Below, one piece after another: positions 10,194-17,971 of a stretch of DNA of 64,000 nt (its first letter is position 1; each line of letters starts with the position of its first letter). Location of the stretch: positions 9,063,001 to 9,127,000 of the forward strand of contig JAQISU010000069.1 of NCBI GenBank assembly GCA_029339505.1. Reading direction: 5' to 3'. This stretch comes from Unio delphinus (lineage: Eukaryota; Mollusca; Bivalvia; Unionida; Unionidae). Position numbers and translations under genes: made by a program. The notes under the pieces are model-generated. The model searched no databases, was not told the DNA's origin, and worked only from the letters and a program-made list of their open reading frames with translations.

Positions 10194-10254
10194 ATTTGAA
10201 ATCAGAAACCATTTTTCAATTGGAAACGCTAGCGTTTTTATTCAGTCTCGGTGA

Positions 10255-10503
10255 TTAATCACTGTGATACCCACTTTCCACTAACTCGTCAATGAAATCT
10301 CGATATGTGCTGACATCCATGATACCACCCTGAAATAATCGTCTACAGATATCAGATGCTTCATTAATTATTTCCGGTGAGTTATTTCCAGCTCGGAACC
10401 CTCCTACAAGAACTTCTAATCGTGATATATCACTAAGAACACTACCAGGACATGAAATCCAAGGATTTTCCCTCGAAGAGTTTCCAACGCTAGCGTTTTG
10501 CAA
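10255..10503 (-). CDS. small conserved virion-arm protein, copy B
   Basis: An 82-residue protein with a conserved core, CPGSVLSDISRLEVLVGGFRAGNNSPEIINEASDI split over the start of the gene, matched by 35523-35801 in copy C (CPGNILSDISRLEVLIGGKRAGNN). The conserved core keeps the same frame in both copies while the flanks differ, which supports real coding. No known domain recognised. It lies between the coiled-coil gene and the minor virion gene in both elements. Confidence 0.6.
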   Translation of the reverse strand: MQNASVGNSSRENPWISCPGSVLSDISRLEVLVGGFRAGNNSPEIINEASDICRRLFQGGIMDVSTYRDFIDELVESGYHSD

Positions 10504-10536
10504 TCCACTTGCGCTATAACCAGTTGCTTCATCCGG

Positions 10537-11250
10537 TTATTCTAAATCGGCTTCTTGTAAATAATCAAGAAAATCATCATCATCAGGTGGTAGTTGTTGT
10601 TTTTTAGGAGAGTAGAGTAGTTTCTTTGCAGGTTGCTGTCGCCGCCTTTGCAATTTTGGTGGTTTTTGTTTTTGTTTTTGTTCTTCAAATCGTTTATACA
10701 CGTTACCCACCGCATTGATATATCCATTGTATGATGGACTATCTGTCTTAATTTGACTTTTTTCAGTTTTGATCTTATAGAATATATCAGCCCAGTGAGT
10801 TATATTTCTAACATATTTATGATGTTCTGGTTTCAACATTTTTTTTCTGTTTTCATAAGTCGTAACAACAAGCGCAGGAATATCTGTTAGTTTAGTCTCA
10901 TCAATTGCTGCTAACCCGGTCTCGGTAAATCTCACGCGTAAATCATCAACTGTTCTTTTTGATTCTATTTGTTCTATTTGTTCTGTTTGTTCAGTTTTCG
11001 CTGCTATTTTTTCGAGTTCACCAATAGCAGATTATCCCGTCTCGGGAACATCTCCCAGTATAGCACGCTCTATCCCTTTCGTTGCTGTGGTTACTGGTTT
11101 AAACAATTCTTCGGATCCCATAGCAAAATCAGTCTGAAGACTCTGTCGTTGTTGTAGTTTATTCCGTACAGAGTCACAAATTGGTACAAATCTCCTGATT
11201 GCATCCAGTCGTTCACGAGCCAATCGGGTTGTTAATGCTTCATTGACCAA
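10537..11250 (-). pseudogene. coiled-coil virion-arm protein, copy B, one in-frame stop
   Basis: One frame of 238 codons from MVNEALTTRLARERLDAIRR (11250) to DFLDYLQEADLE (10537), interrupted only by a TAA at 11034-11032. The N part is helical (RNKLQQRQSLQTDF). The middle carries EKIAAKTEQTEQIEQIE, then TYENRKKMLKPEHHKYVRNI. The C part is very basic and Gln/Lys rich (EEQKQKQKPPKLQRRRQQPAKK) with an acidic tail. Copy C has the homologue at 34754-35475, broken by a frame change at an A11 run. Role unknown; composition fits an internal scaffold or nucleic-acid-binding virion protein. Confidence 0.55.
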
Positions 11251-11578
11251 TATTTGAAATCAGAAACAATTTTTCAATTGCAAAACAATTTTTCAATCCG
11301 ACCTAACACCATCGGATGGTCATGGAAGTGTTATTTCACTGTGAGACAGCTTCGTTCAATGATGGGGAAAGTGTGTAAATCCTTATAAAAATAAAAAATA
11401 TCACACTTTCCCCATTCTATTTTTGATCAATCCGAACCAGCCATCAATTTTTTATTCACTGATTTCAACAGTTTTGATCAAAAAATGCTAAAAAAAAATT
11501 AAAATCTCTATGAGGGACGGTCACAATCAAATAATGATAAATGGTTGGTCAATCAAATAATGATAAATGGTTGGTCAA
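11251..11578. other. non-coding spacer with a long hairpin and a tandem duplication
   Basis: No gene seen. A 14-bp perfect inverted repeat (ATGGGGAAAGTGTG at 11362-11375, complement at 11402-11415, loop 26 nt, AT-rich) lies in the middle. Next to the following gene a 28-bp unit containing CAAATAATGATAAATGGTTG is repeated in tandem at about 11525-11580. The hairpin could be a terminator or a structural element; nothing in the sequence decides this. Confidence 0.55.
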
Positions 11579-11935
11579 TCAAAATTGTTCATTTTCTTGA
11601 ATTAACGCCCGTAGGTTTCTAACTTTAGAATTAACCTCCTTTTTCAATTCGTATTCGTACCCCAATTCTTTTCGTATTCGTTCTACGATGGTATACAACG
11701 GAGCGAACACACTTACGTCACTGGAAAATGCGAGAGAGTCCTTAATAGAATTCTGAATTCTTTTGATGAGCGCATACTTCTTTGGTAGCATGTATTTATT
11801 GTTGTTAACTCCGTATTCTATGTCCTGAAAATCAGACATGATTTGATCAGGATTTAACCCATCTGATAGTTCAATATCCCAACTTTTCAATTTTGAAATC
11901 TCGGATAAAATGCTATTCATGTTTTCAGAATTCAT
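11579..11935 (-). CDS. small helical protein conserved in copies B and C
   Basis: About 118 residues from MNSENMNSILSEISKLK. I chose 11935 rather than the longer frame start at 11980 because the homologue in copy C (34062-34418) begins MDIKDVNAIIAEISNLK. Shared features: DIEYxxxxxxYxLPKxYxLxKxIQxSI, and SKVRxxRxxxxE at the C terminus. Predominantly helical, no known domain. It sits between the HNH gene and the coiled-coil gene and is on the virion-arm strand in both elements. Confidence 0.55.
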   Translation of the reverse strand: MNSENMNSILSEISKLKSWDIELSDGLNPDQIMSDFQDIEYGVNNNKYMLPKKYALIKRIQNSIKDSLAFSSDVSVFAPLYTIVERIRKELGYEYELKKEVNSKVRNLRALIQENEQF

Positions 11936-11979
11936 TATTCTATAACAATTATATATTTCTAAATGAAAAATATGACGCA

Positions 11980-12471
11980 TTAGACATAACTAAATTGAAT
12001 TTTTTGTCCCGTCCTTTTTGAAATAGCCGATCGACAAACCCCCTCTGCAACGAATCGTACTGAGGCTCTACAAATATTGAAATACTTGCCGGCTTCATAT
12101 ATTGATTCAAATATTTTTTCTTCGTTAGTTTTTGTATTCAAAGATTTTACTGGTTTCACTTTTTTTGAACAAATGCCAGTCCTTCCTCGTTTGGAATTCT
12201 CACTCTGTGTGATTGCTTGCAGATTTGATAAAGAATTGTTCCTTGGATTAGAATCCTTGTGATCGATAACAAAACCATCTTTGATCAATCCATTGAAACA
12301 TTCAAATACGAAACGATGATTGTAATATTTCTTCTTTCCAACAGTAAAGAACAAATACCCCATAACATTATCCCACCCAACTGGGTTCTTCAGTCTACAG
12401 TGTCTTACAACACCATCACTGGATGCTTCATAATTTGTACTCACTGGGTGTGGTCTGAATTCCTGGTTCAT
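11980..12471 (-). CDS. HNH homing-type endonuclease, copy B
   Basis: A 163-residue protein with the layout of phage and viral HNH homing endonucleases. An N-terminal NUMOD4-like part (FRPHPVSTNYEASSDGVVRH) is followed by HNH_3-like HRFVFECFNGLIKDGFVIDHKDSNPRNNSLSNLQ (residues about 52-86), with the paired His/Asn signature in DHKDSNPRNN. A NUMOD1-like helix follows at SIYEAGKYFNICRASVRFVAEG (about 124-145). It is divergently transcribed from the polymerase with 96 bp between starts. Copy C has a full-length homologue at 32475-32999. Such enzymes usually help their own gene or element spread; a role in element replication is possible too. The family assignment is good, the biological role is inference. 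Confidence 0.75.
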   Translation of the reverse strand: MNQEFRPHPVSTNYEASSDGVVRHCRLKNPVGWDNVMGYLFFTVGKKKYYNHRFVFECFNGLIKDGFVIDHKDSNPRNNSLSNLQAITQSENSKRGRTGICSKKVKPVKSLNTKTNEEKIFESIYEAGKYFNICRASVRFVAEGVCRSAISKRTGQKIQFSYV

Positions 12472-12567
12472 TAGTATACTATACTATTTGTCTAATTCAT
12501 TGACTGATCCATTGCAGTGATTCATTATACATAAATCTTTCATTTAGACACTTGTTTTTAGTATAGC
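12472..12567. promoter_or_regulatory. divergent promoter region, HNH gene / polymerase
   Basis: The 96-bp gap between two divergent start codons must carry the upstream signals for both genes. It is AT-rich with TATA-like runs (TATACTATACTATTTG near 12476, ATTATACATAAATC near 12526). Copy C has a shorter gap at the equivalent place (32096-32137), also with TATTTAAATAG. No defined factor site recognised. Confidence 0.35.
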
Positions 12568-13060
12568 ATGAAGGAGTTCAAGAGATTGACTTCGAAAAAT
12601 GCTGAATTCAATGCTGATAAGGAGTTTAAGAGATTATTAAAAATCAATCCTAAATTTAATATCGATAGACCCAAAAAACGTCCAAGAGACGGAAACATGA
12701 AGGAGTTTAAGAGATTATTAAAAATTAGTCCTAGATTTAATCTCGATAAACCCAAAAAACGTCCAAGAGACGGAAATATGAAGGAGTATAAGAGATTATT
12801 AAAAATTAATCCTAGATTTAATCTCGATAAACCCAAAAAACGTAACAAACGTCCAAGAGACGGAAACATGAAAGAGTTTAAGAGATTATTAAAAATTAGT
12901 CCTAGATTTAATCTCGATAAACCAAAAAAACGTAACAAAATCAATCCTAGATTTAATCTCGATAAACCCAAAAAACGTCCAAGAGACGGAAACATGAAAG
13001 AGTTTAAGAGATTATTGAAAATCAATCCTAGATTTAATCTCGATAAACCAAAAAAAACGT
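12568..13060 (+). repeat. coding minisatellite at the polymerase N terminus
   Basis: Six to seven imperfect units of about 81 bp encode MKEFKRLLKINPRFNLDK plus PKKRPRDGN, with truncated units and small insertions. Copy C has only one unit (MEEFKRLSKIKPW at 32095), so the array expanded in copy B. The encoded tail is strongly basic and includes PKKR motifs that could act as nuclear localisation signals. Confidence 0.85.
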
Positions 13061-16000
13061 CCAAGAGAGATTACCCCTGGAAAGATGCTCAATTCAATCT
13101 CGATATAGCTTCTAATACACCAAAGAATACAATTCTTGATAAAGCCATGATTAGTAAAATCAGAGACTGTTTTAATGAATTTAAGCGTGATGGAGCATCT
13201 TATTGTTGGTCAACATTTCGAATTGACGGTGTTGTTGATGCTACCATGAATGATGAAAAAGCAGCAGTGATAATTTCACATGTTGGGGAAAAAAGACATT
13301 TTTTCCGAATCAAATTCATTATCGAAGTCGATGGCAAATGGATTATTAAGGATAAATTTGAACCAATCCTCAAGAATAAAAAAGCTGTCATTGTGAGTAG
13401 AGATTCCAAACCAGGGATTCTAACCGGCATTGATAAACCATACTACGAAAGATCTTATCCCGTAACAGCAATGGTTTATGGGATATATCCGTTAAATGAT
13501 AAACCCGATATCGCAAAACTAGCTCCTATGAAATATTCGTCAGGGCTTAATTGTGTAGCAGAACGAATAATAGAACACTTCACAAATGCATCCCGAGGAA
13601 ATAAACTAACTGATCTGCGACGTAGGAAAATAACCGAGTGGGAACTGACAGTGAAACAGCATGGTGCAAAGATTTCTGATATAGCTAAATTAGAAACATC
13701 ATTAAGATTTCCAATAACAGTTATGACGATAACGGGAGAGGTTTTATACGAACCGAAATATAACAAAAATGGAGCACCAATACAGATTATTGATCATAAC
13801 AAACACGCGTGGACACCTGCGGTAACAATATTTCCACGAGAACGAACCGTGAAATATATCCCTAAGGAGTTCGTCGGGGATGTTTTCTATGAAGAGAGAT
13901 TATTCGATGCTATTCATGCGTTGTGTAAAGATGATCCTGTGTCAGTGTGGTTACTTCGAAGTGATGAAGAATTCGATCAATTTGTAAAACCAAATGGTGA
14001 ATTATATCGCGTTGAAGAATTAGATAACAGAATGAGAAAAATCGCTAGTGATTTTTCACCGGAGAATTCCCATGAAAAACTACTCACGGATAGTTTTACT
14101 ATTCCATCAGTGGTAGCTCACTTCGCAAGAGAAAAAAACTCATGGCGTCCAACACGAAATGATTTTCTCGAGGATGTTAAATTGAGTTGCGTCGAATTTG
14201 ATCATGGAGGACTGTGGAATACGAAATACTCATGTGATGGTATGATTTCAATTGATATATCCGCGTGTTATCCCGGAAGTTTTCTCGGGTATGGGGAATG
14301 CGCTGAGTACTTCAAACGATTTGGACACCCCACGCATGAAATGACTCGTGTTGCGATTAATGGACCATTGCCTGATTTTGATTTAACCGGATTCGCTCGT
14401 GTGATATCATTTGAATTAGCTACAGGGTTACATCAGTGTAGTTATGTTTGGCTCGGTAGACACCTATCTGAAAAGGCCTGGATGCCAATAGTGCTATTGA
14501 GATATATGATTGATTGTGGTATGCCAATATCGTTGATTGTTTCCGAGGCTATTATATGCTATCGAGCTCAGAAAGAAGTTTGGCTACCACAACCCAATCT
14601 AGATAGAATAATCAACGAACTACGAAAACAGTTTCCAGATTTCAGTGAAGAAGAAATCATAAATTGGTCTAAGAAGTTATTTGAAATTAAAAAAGAACAA
14701 GCAAAAGATCTCGGAAGAAGAATAATCGGTAAATTTACCCAGGGTGGACGATACGATAACGCAAAATATTCTTCGCGGTTGATCATAGATGTCGCTGAAT
14801 ACGATTTTATTGTAGCGGATTTAATGAAACAGGGAAAACTTGTATCCCGTAAGGATGCTTTTCTATCCAATGGTGAGAAATTAGGTACGGTTGTTACCTA
14901 CTGTGATGGATATAATTCCCAGTACACACATTTGAGAAGTTCAATGCTAGCCTATGCTTCTATTAATCTATTTTCGATGATAAATAGATTTCCTAATACC
15001 GCGGTTAGAGTGGCCACTGATTCGATGTATATACACAATAAGTACAAATCAGCTGTAGCGGCATTCACAGATCCCGAAGAAAATTGGGGGCGTTGGCGAT
15101 TTAAAAAAGAGATGCTACATGAGTATTGTGAATCCGCAGACGTTGCCATGGATGATAAATATATTTGTTGTAACCGTATTGAAATTCAATCAGAACTTTC
15201 TAATGCACCACCGGTATCTGATCCAGTATGTAGATACAAGACAGTTTATTTAAACGGTTGTGGTGGGTCAGGAAAGACAACTCGTGCAATTGAATTATTC
15301 CGTGGGAAAAATCCTACGGATTTCACAAACATGATTGTGCTAACACCGACTCATAGACTCGCCAGAGAGATGATACAGCGAGGGGTAAATGCTTGCACTT
15401 ATCACAGCTTCTTTCGATGGAAGGGTGACAAATGGACTCCTGATCGAATGGGTGATAAATTCATTCCTGAAATCATAATTTGGGATGAAATATGCACAGT
15501 GTCATTAGATGTATTAAAAACATTTCTTGAGTGGTTGTTAACCAAAAACACAAAAGTCGTCATGTGCGGTGATCACGGCCAACCACCACCATTTGTCGGT
15601 GCATCTCCACATGAATGGCTAAAGGGTTTTGTAGACTACTATGAAGAAATCACCACTGATTATAGATCACTTGATGAACGATTACGCGAGTTCAAAGCGC
15701 TAATTAGATTACAACCGGATAGAATCCAATGCGAAATAGCGCGTGAAGTGATTTCAAAAACCCCAATGAATGATTTCTGGGAAGCGTGGAGACCAAATGA
15801 TTTGATCATTGCAAGTAGAAAAATAGTCAGGGATACACCTCAGATGAAGTTATTTGAATTGCATAAAGAAAAATTTGCAACGCTTCCAGTACCCCTTTGT
15901 TATAGGCCATCGGATACACGAAAACAGAATATTGAAGTTGATATTCCAGGACAGAATGAAAAACAAATTCTGGTATTAAATGATATTGTGCTGGTTGATA

Positions 16001-16305
16001 TCAATGTCGTTGAAGATGCATTGCGTGCTAATAAATCCCCGTGGACGCTAGGATACGCAGCAACAATACACTCTTCACAGGGATTGACTATATCGAATAC
16101 AATTGTTTGGATGGTGGATAATCACATCGAATGGTCAAATTTAGTCTATCTCGCAGTATCCAGAGTACGAAACATAAATCAACTTCGAAGAGTTGTTTTT
16201 GATGATAATGACACAACAATAAGTGATATTGATGTTAGCATCATTAATAAAAAAACTATCCGGTTACAAACAACAGGACAAAAAAAAAAAACAACGAAAA
16301 TTTGA
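12568..16305 (+). CDS. family-B-like DNA polymerase fused to SF1 helicase, copy B
   Basis: A 1245-residue protein. Residues 1-165 are a basic tandem repeat tail. The polymerase follows: motif A IDISACYPGSF with Asp at residue 563, a motif B-like segment GRRIIGKFTQGG near 713, and motif C VATDSMY with Asp at 818. It then joins an SF1 helicase: Walker A NGCGGSGKTT near 897-906, IIWDEIC (Walker B, Asp 973), MCGDHGQPPPF near 999, and YAATIHSSQG near 1167 with a final YLAVSRVR. The frame is uninterrupted, unlike copy C. The polymerase should replicate the element DNA; protein priming is usual for Polintons but not shown here. The helicase fusion is unusual. In copy C the homologous frame runs on into an HNH module; here that module is one base out of frame. 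Confidence 0.8.
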   Translation: MKEFKRLTSKNAEFNADKEFKRLLKINPKFNIDRPKKRPRDGNMKEFKRLLKISPRFNLDKPKKRPRDGNMKEYKRLLKINPRFNLDKPKKRNKRPRDGNMKEFKRLLKISPRFNLDKPKKRNKINPRFNLDKPKKRPRDGNMKEFKRLLKINPRFNLDKPKKTSKRDYPWKDAQFNLDIASNTPKNTILDKAMISKIRDCFNEFKRDGASYCWSTFRIDGVVDATMNDEKAAVIISHVGEKRHFFRIKFIIEVDGKWIIKDKFEPILKNKKAVIVSRDSKPGILTGIDKPYYERSYPVTAMVYGIYPLNDKPDIAKLAPMKYSSGLNCVAERIIEHFTNASRGNKLTDLRRRKITEWELTVKQHGAKISDIAKLETSLRFPITVMTITGEVLYEPKYNKNGAPIQIIDHNKHAWTPAVTIFPRERTVKYIPKEFVGDVFYEERLFDAIHALCKDDPVSVWLLRSDEEFDQFVKPNGELYRVEELDNRMRKIASDFSPENSHEKLLTDSFTIPSVVAHFAREKNSWRPTRNDFLEDVKLSCVEFDHGGLWNTKYSCDGMISIDISACYPGSFLGYGECAEYFKRFGHPTHEMTRVAINGPLPDFDLTGFARVISFELATGLHQCSYVWLGRHLSEKAWMPIVLLRYMIDCGMPISLIVSEAIICYRAQKEVWLPQPNLDRIINELRKQFPDFSEEEIINWSKKLFEIKKEQAKDLGRRIIGKFTQGGRYDNAKYSSRLIIDVAEYDFIVADLMKQGKLVSRKDAFLSNGEKLGTVVTYCDGYNSQYTHLRSSMLAYASINLFSMINRFPNTAVRVATDSMYIHNKYKSAVAAFTDPEENWGRWRFKKEMLHEYCESADVAMDDKYICCNRIEIQSELSNAPPVSDPVCRYKTVYLNGCGGSGKTTRAIELFRGKNPTDFTNMIVLTPTHRLAREMIQRGVNACTYHSFFRWKGDKWTPDRMGDKFIPEIIIWDEICTVSLDVLKTFLEWLLTKNTKVVMCGDHGQPPPFVGASPHEWLKGFVDYYEEITTDYRSLDERLREFKALIRLQPDRIQCEIAREVISKTPMNDFWEAWRPNDLIIASRKIVRDTPQMKLFELHKEKFATLPVPLCYRPSDTRKQNIEVDIPGQNEKQILVLNDIVLVDINVVEDALRANKSPWTLGYAATIHSSQGLTISNTIVWMVDNHIEWSNLVYLAVSRVRNINQLRRVVFDDNDTTISDIDVSIINKKTIRLQTTGQKKKTTKI

Positions 16306-16507
16306 TATTGATGCTGAACTAATAATCACTTTGAAGAAACAACAGAATAATCACTGCGCGAGTTGCAATTGTATAATGCGTTGGCAGTATTCGGATAAGG
16401 ATCCTCGCCAATTCACCGTAGACAGAAAAAATAACAATCTCGGTCATGTCAGAAATAATGTGATGTTGACTTGTCTTGAGTGCAATAGACGCAACGGTTC
16501 TAGTTAA
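16256..16507 (+). pseudogene. HNH-type zinc module, frameshifted from the helicase C terminus
   Basis: In the +1 frame relative to the polymerase-helicase the sequence continues SGYKQQDKKKKQRKFDIDAE and then NHCASCNCIM ... FTVDRKNNNLGHVRNNVML and TCLECNRRNG. This is a CxxC...DR.N..GH..xN..L.C..CN pattern of HNH nucleases. In copy C this module is joined in frame to the helicase. Here an A7 run near 16250-16256, one base longer than the matching run in copy C, ends the large protein at 16305. The module ends at 16507, overlapping the convergent integrase stop by 8 bp. It could be a separate product only by frameshifting. Confidence 0.6.
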
Positions 16508-17444
16508 GACCATGCGGTGGCAATTGAGTATCCTCGGGAATCACTTGTAGTTGTTGTCGAGTAAATCCTCGTTGAGGGGCAGTTGAATCCAGTTTATAGA
16601 CTGGAGGTCTACCCGTAGATCGTGTTATACTAGATATCTTATGCGTAGTGACGCTCCAAATAGGATCAGTAGCCCTTTTTCTACCCCCTTCAAGCTCTCC
16701 TGGTTCGTATAAGTACCTCACAATGACACTACTACCAAGAATTGGTTCTTTGAAATCTTTTTGTGGTTGTACGGGTATTGACTTCTTTTTAATCGCGTTG
16801 ATAGGTTTCATGTTGATTGTTCTAGTAATCTCGTTATTCAGTGCAGTAATCACAGATGGTAATCTTTTAACCCGTTCACGGGATCGCTTTTCTTGAATGA
16901 ATTCTTTTGCGTATTGATATCCAAAAAACCGCTCAGCAATTGTCCGATTAAATCGTTCTACAATGGCCTGATCGCGATGTAGCGCAGTATGCCCTCTTCG
17001 TATGGTGACATTATGATGTTTCATTGTAGATAACACTGCACCCTGAAATTCCTTGCCAGGATCAACCTGCAATAGATTTGGCCAACGCAGAGGACCTCGT
17101 CGATAAATTCTTTCAAATGCAGAAGCGACTTCAGTGGCTGATTTTGTTTTTAACGGTTCTGCTTCTTTGTATTGACTTGCAATATCAACTACGGTTAACG
17201 CATATTTGTAACCACGATCATGTGGCAGAAATAATATATCAGCCTGATGATCTTCATTAGGAGCGGTCACATCAAAATGCGAGAATTGAATTTGTTTAGG
17301 TGGTGGTAGATAAATTTGCCATAGTGCCTGTTTGGATAACCAATTAGCCGCAGTGGTTTTTTTCACTTTTGCAGCTCTAGCGAGTTTATTGATTGCAGCG
17401 TTACCCCTCCAGTATCCCCTCGGAGAATAATAAATTGATTCCAT
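16500..17444 (-). CDS. retrovirus-type integrase, copy B
   Basis: About 314 residues from the ATG at 17444 (MESIYYSPRGYW), 4 nt after the PLA2-like stop; a GTG further up is not needed. An N-terminal helical part (AAINKLARAAKVKKTTAANWL) precedes the rve catalytic core: Asp69 in HQADILFLP, Asp128 in QVDPGKEFQG, and Glu163 in QAIVERFNR, with 34 residues between the last two. The C terminus shows the Polinton-typical VRYLYEPGELEGGRKRATDPIWS and RGFTRQQLQVIP block. The enzyme inserts element DNA into the genome; the 5-bp duplications at copies B and C are its footprint. All three catalytic residues are present and the frame is open. Confidence 0.9.
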   Translation of the reverse strand: MESIYYSPRGYWRGNAAINKLARAAKVKKTTAANWLSKQALWQIYLPPPKQIQFSHFDVTAPNEDHQADILFLPHDRGYKYALTVVDIASQYKEAEPLKTKSATEVASAFERIYRRGPLRWPNLLQVDPGKEFQGAVLSTMKHHNVTIRRGHTALHRDQAIVERFNRTIAERFFGYQYAKEFIQEKRSRERVKRLPSVITALNNEITRTINMKPINAIKKKSIPVQPQKDFKEPILGSSVIVRYLYEPGELEGGRKRATDPIWSVTTHKISSITRSTGRPPVYKLDSTAPQRGFTRQQLQVIPEDTQLPPHGLN

Positions 17445-17448
17445 ATTA

Positions 17449-17814
17449 TTAATTACCAGCACCTAACATCAATTTACTTTTCATAGCCGATTTTATCAAA
17501 AATAAAGACAATTTTTCTTTTAAGGATTTATCAGGAATAGCATTTAACGCATGAATTAATTTCACATCCGCGAGATGCCTGTTTTGCAGATTGCTGCTTT
17601 TATAAGCAACATCATGAAGGTGACAGGCCTTATCAATGGCGTTTATTGGTTCTTCACCGGGGTTGGGTTGATTTTGATTATTGAGTCTGATATCAAGTCT
17701 GGTTCCTGGTCCACAGTAGCTATATCCTGGGAGGTGCTTTTCTCCGGGGTCTTTTGCCCATGGGGTTCCAGGGAGTTTTGCTAATTTGGCTGCGATATCA
17801 CCTCCTCGTTTTTT
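17449..17814 (-). CDS. parvovirus-type phospholipase A2 domain, copy B
   Basis: 121 codons without an ATG at the start; the frame begins right after a TAA at 17817-17815. It contains LPGYSYCGPGTRLD (calcium-loop type YCGPG, residues 31-41) and NAIDKACHLHDVAY with catalytic His67-Asp68, the arrangement of the PLA2 domain of parvovirus VP1. There that domain lets the particle leave endosomes. The C terminus is helical and ends KLMLGAGN. It directly follows and overlaps the zinc-ribbon gene. In copy B the upstream frame carries A_AAA_AAC at 17814-17808, which would feed into this frame by a -1 shift. Homologues: 27179-27544 (dead) and 63504-63869 (motifs intact). Entry role is inference from the family. 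Confidence 0.75.
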   Translation of the reverse strand, partial: KKRGGDIAAKLAKLPGTPWAKDPGEKHLPGYSYCGPGTRLDIRLNNQNQPNPGEEPINAIDKACHLHDVAYKSSNLQNRHLADVKLIHALNAIPDKSLKEKLSLFLIKSAMKSKLMLGAGN

Positions 17815-17966
17815 TTAAAATCAGATCTCATAGACACAAATCTAAATTTCTTTGTACCACATTGCACGCATTTACCAGAAAGCGCTGATCGGTTATTTTT
17901 AGTTGTAATCGTCGTCAAGTCATCTGTGCCAGTACGCGTTTTACACTTCACACAATATAGATCCAT
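17781..17966 (-). CDS. DUF5679-like zinc-ribbon protein, copy B
   Basis: A 61-residue protein starting MDLYCVKCKTRTGTDD, with two CxxC knuckles: CVKC at residues 5-8 and CVQC near 36-39, followed by GTKKFRFVS. This pattern matches DUF5679, a small zinc-binding domain seen in adenoviruses and large DNA viruses. Its start codon is only 5 nt from the start codon of the ATPase gene on the other strand. Its 3' end overlaps the PLA2-like frame by 34 nt at an A8 run, so it may also be the N-terminal half of a fused product. Copies C and D carry the same arrangement. Confidence 0.7.
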   Translation of the reverse strand: MDLYCVKCKTRTGTDDLTTITTKNNRSALSGKCVQCGTKKFRFVSMRSDFKKNEEVISQPN

Positions 17967-17971
17967 AATTT

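Noticed and set aside
12558..13064. 168-residue minus frame rich in FLGLSRLNLGLIFNN repeats
   Set aside because: Antisense shadow of the coding repeats at the polymerase N terminus.
17795..17812. AGGAGGTGAT on the minus strand, a perfect bacterial ribosome-binding sequence before the PLA2 frame
   Set aside because: The region is animal DNA and the same bases encode RGGD in the PLA2 frame. No ATG follows at a suitable distance. Treated as coincidence.
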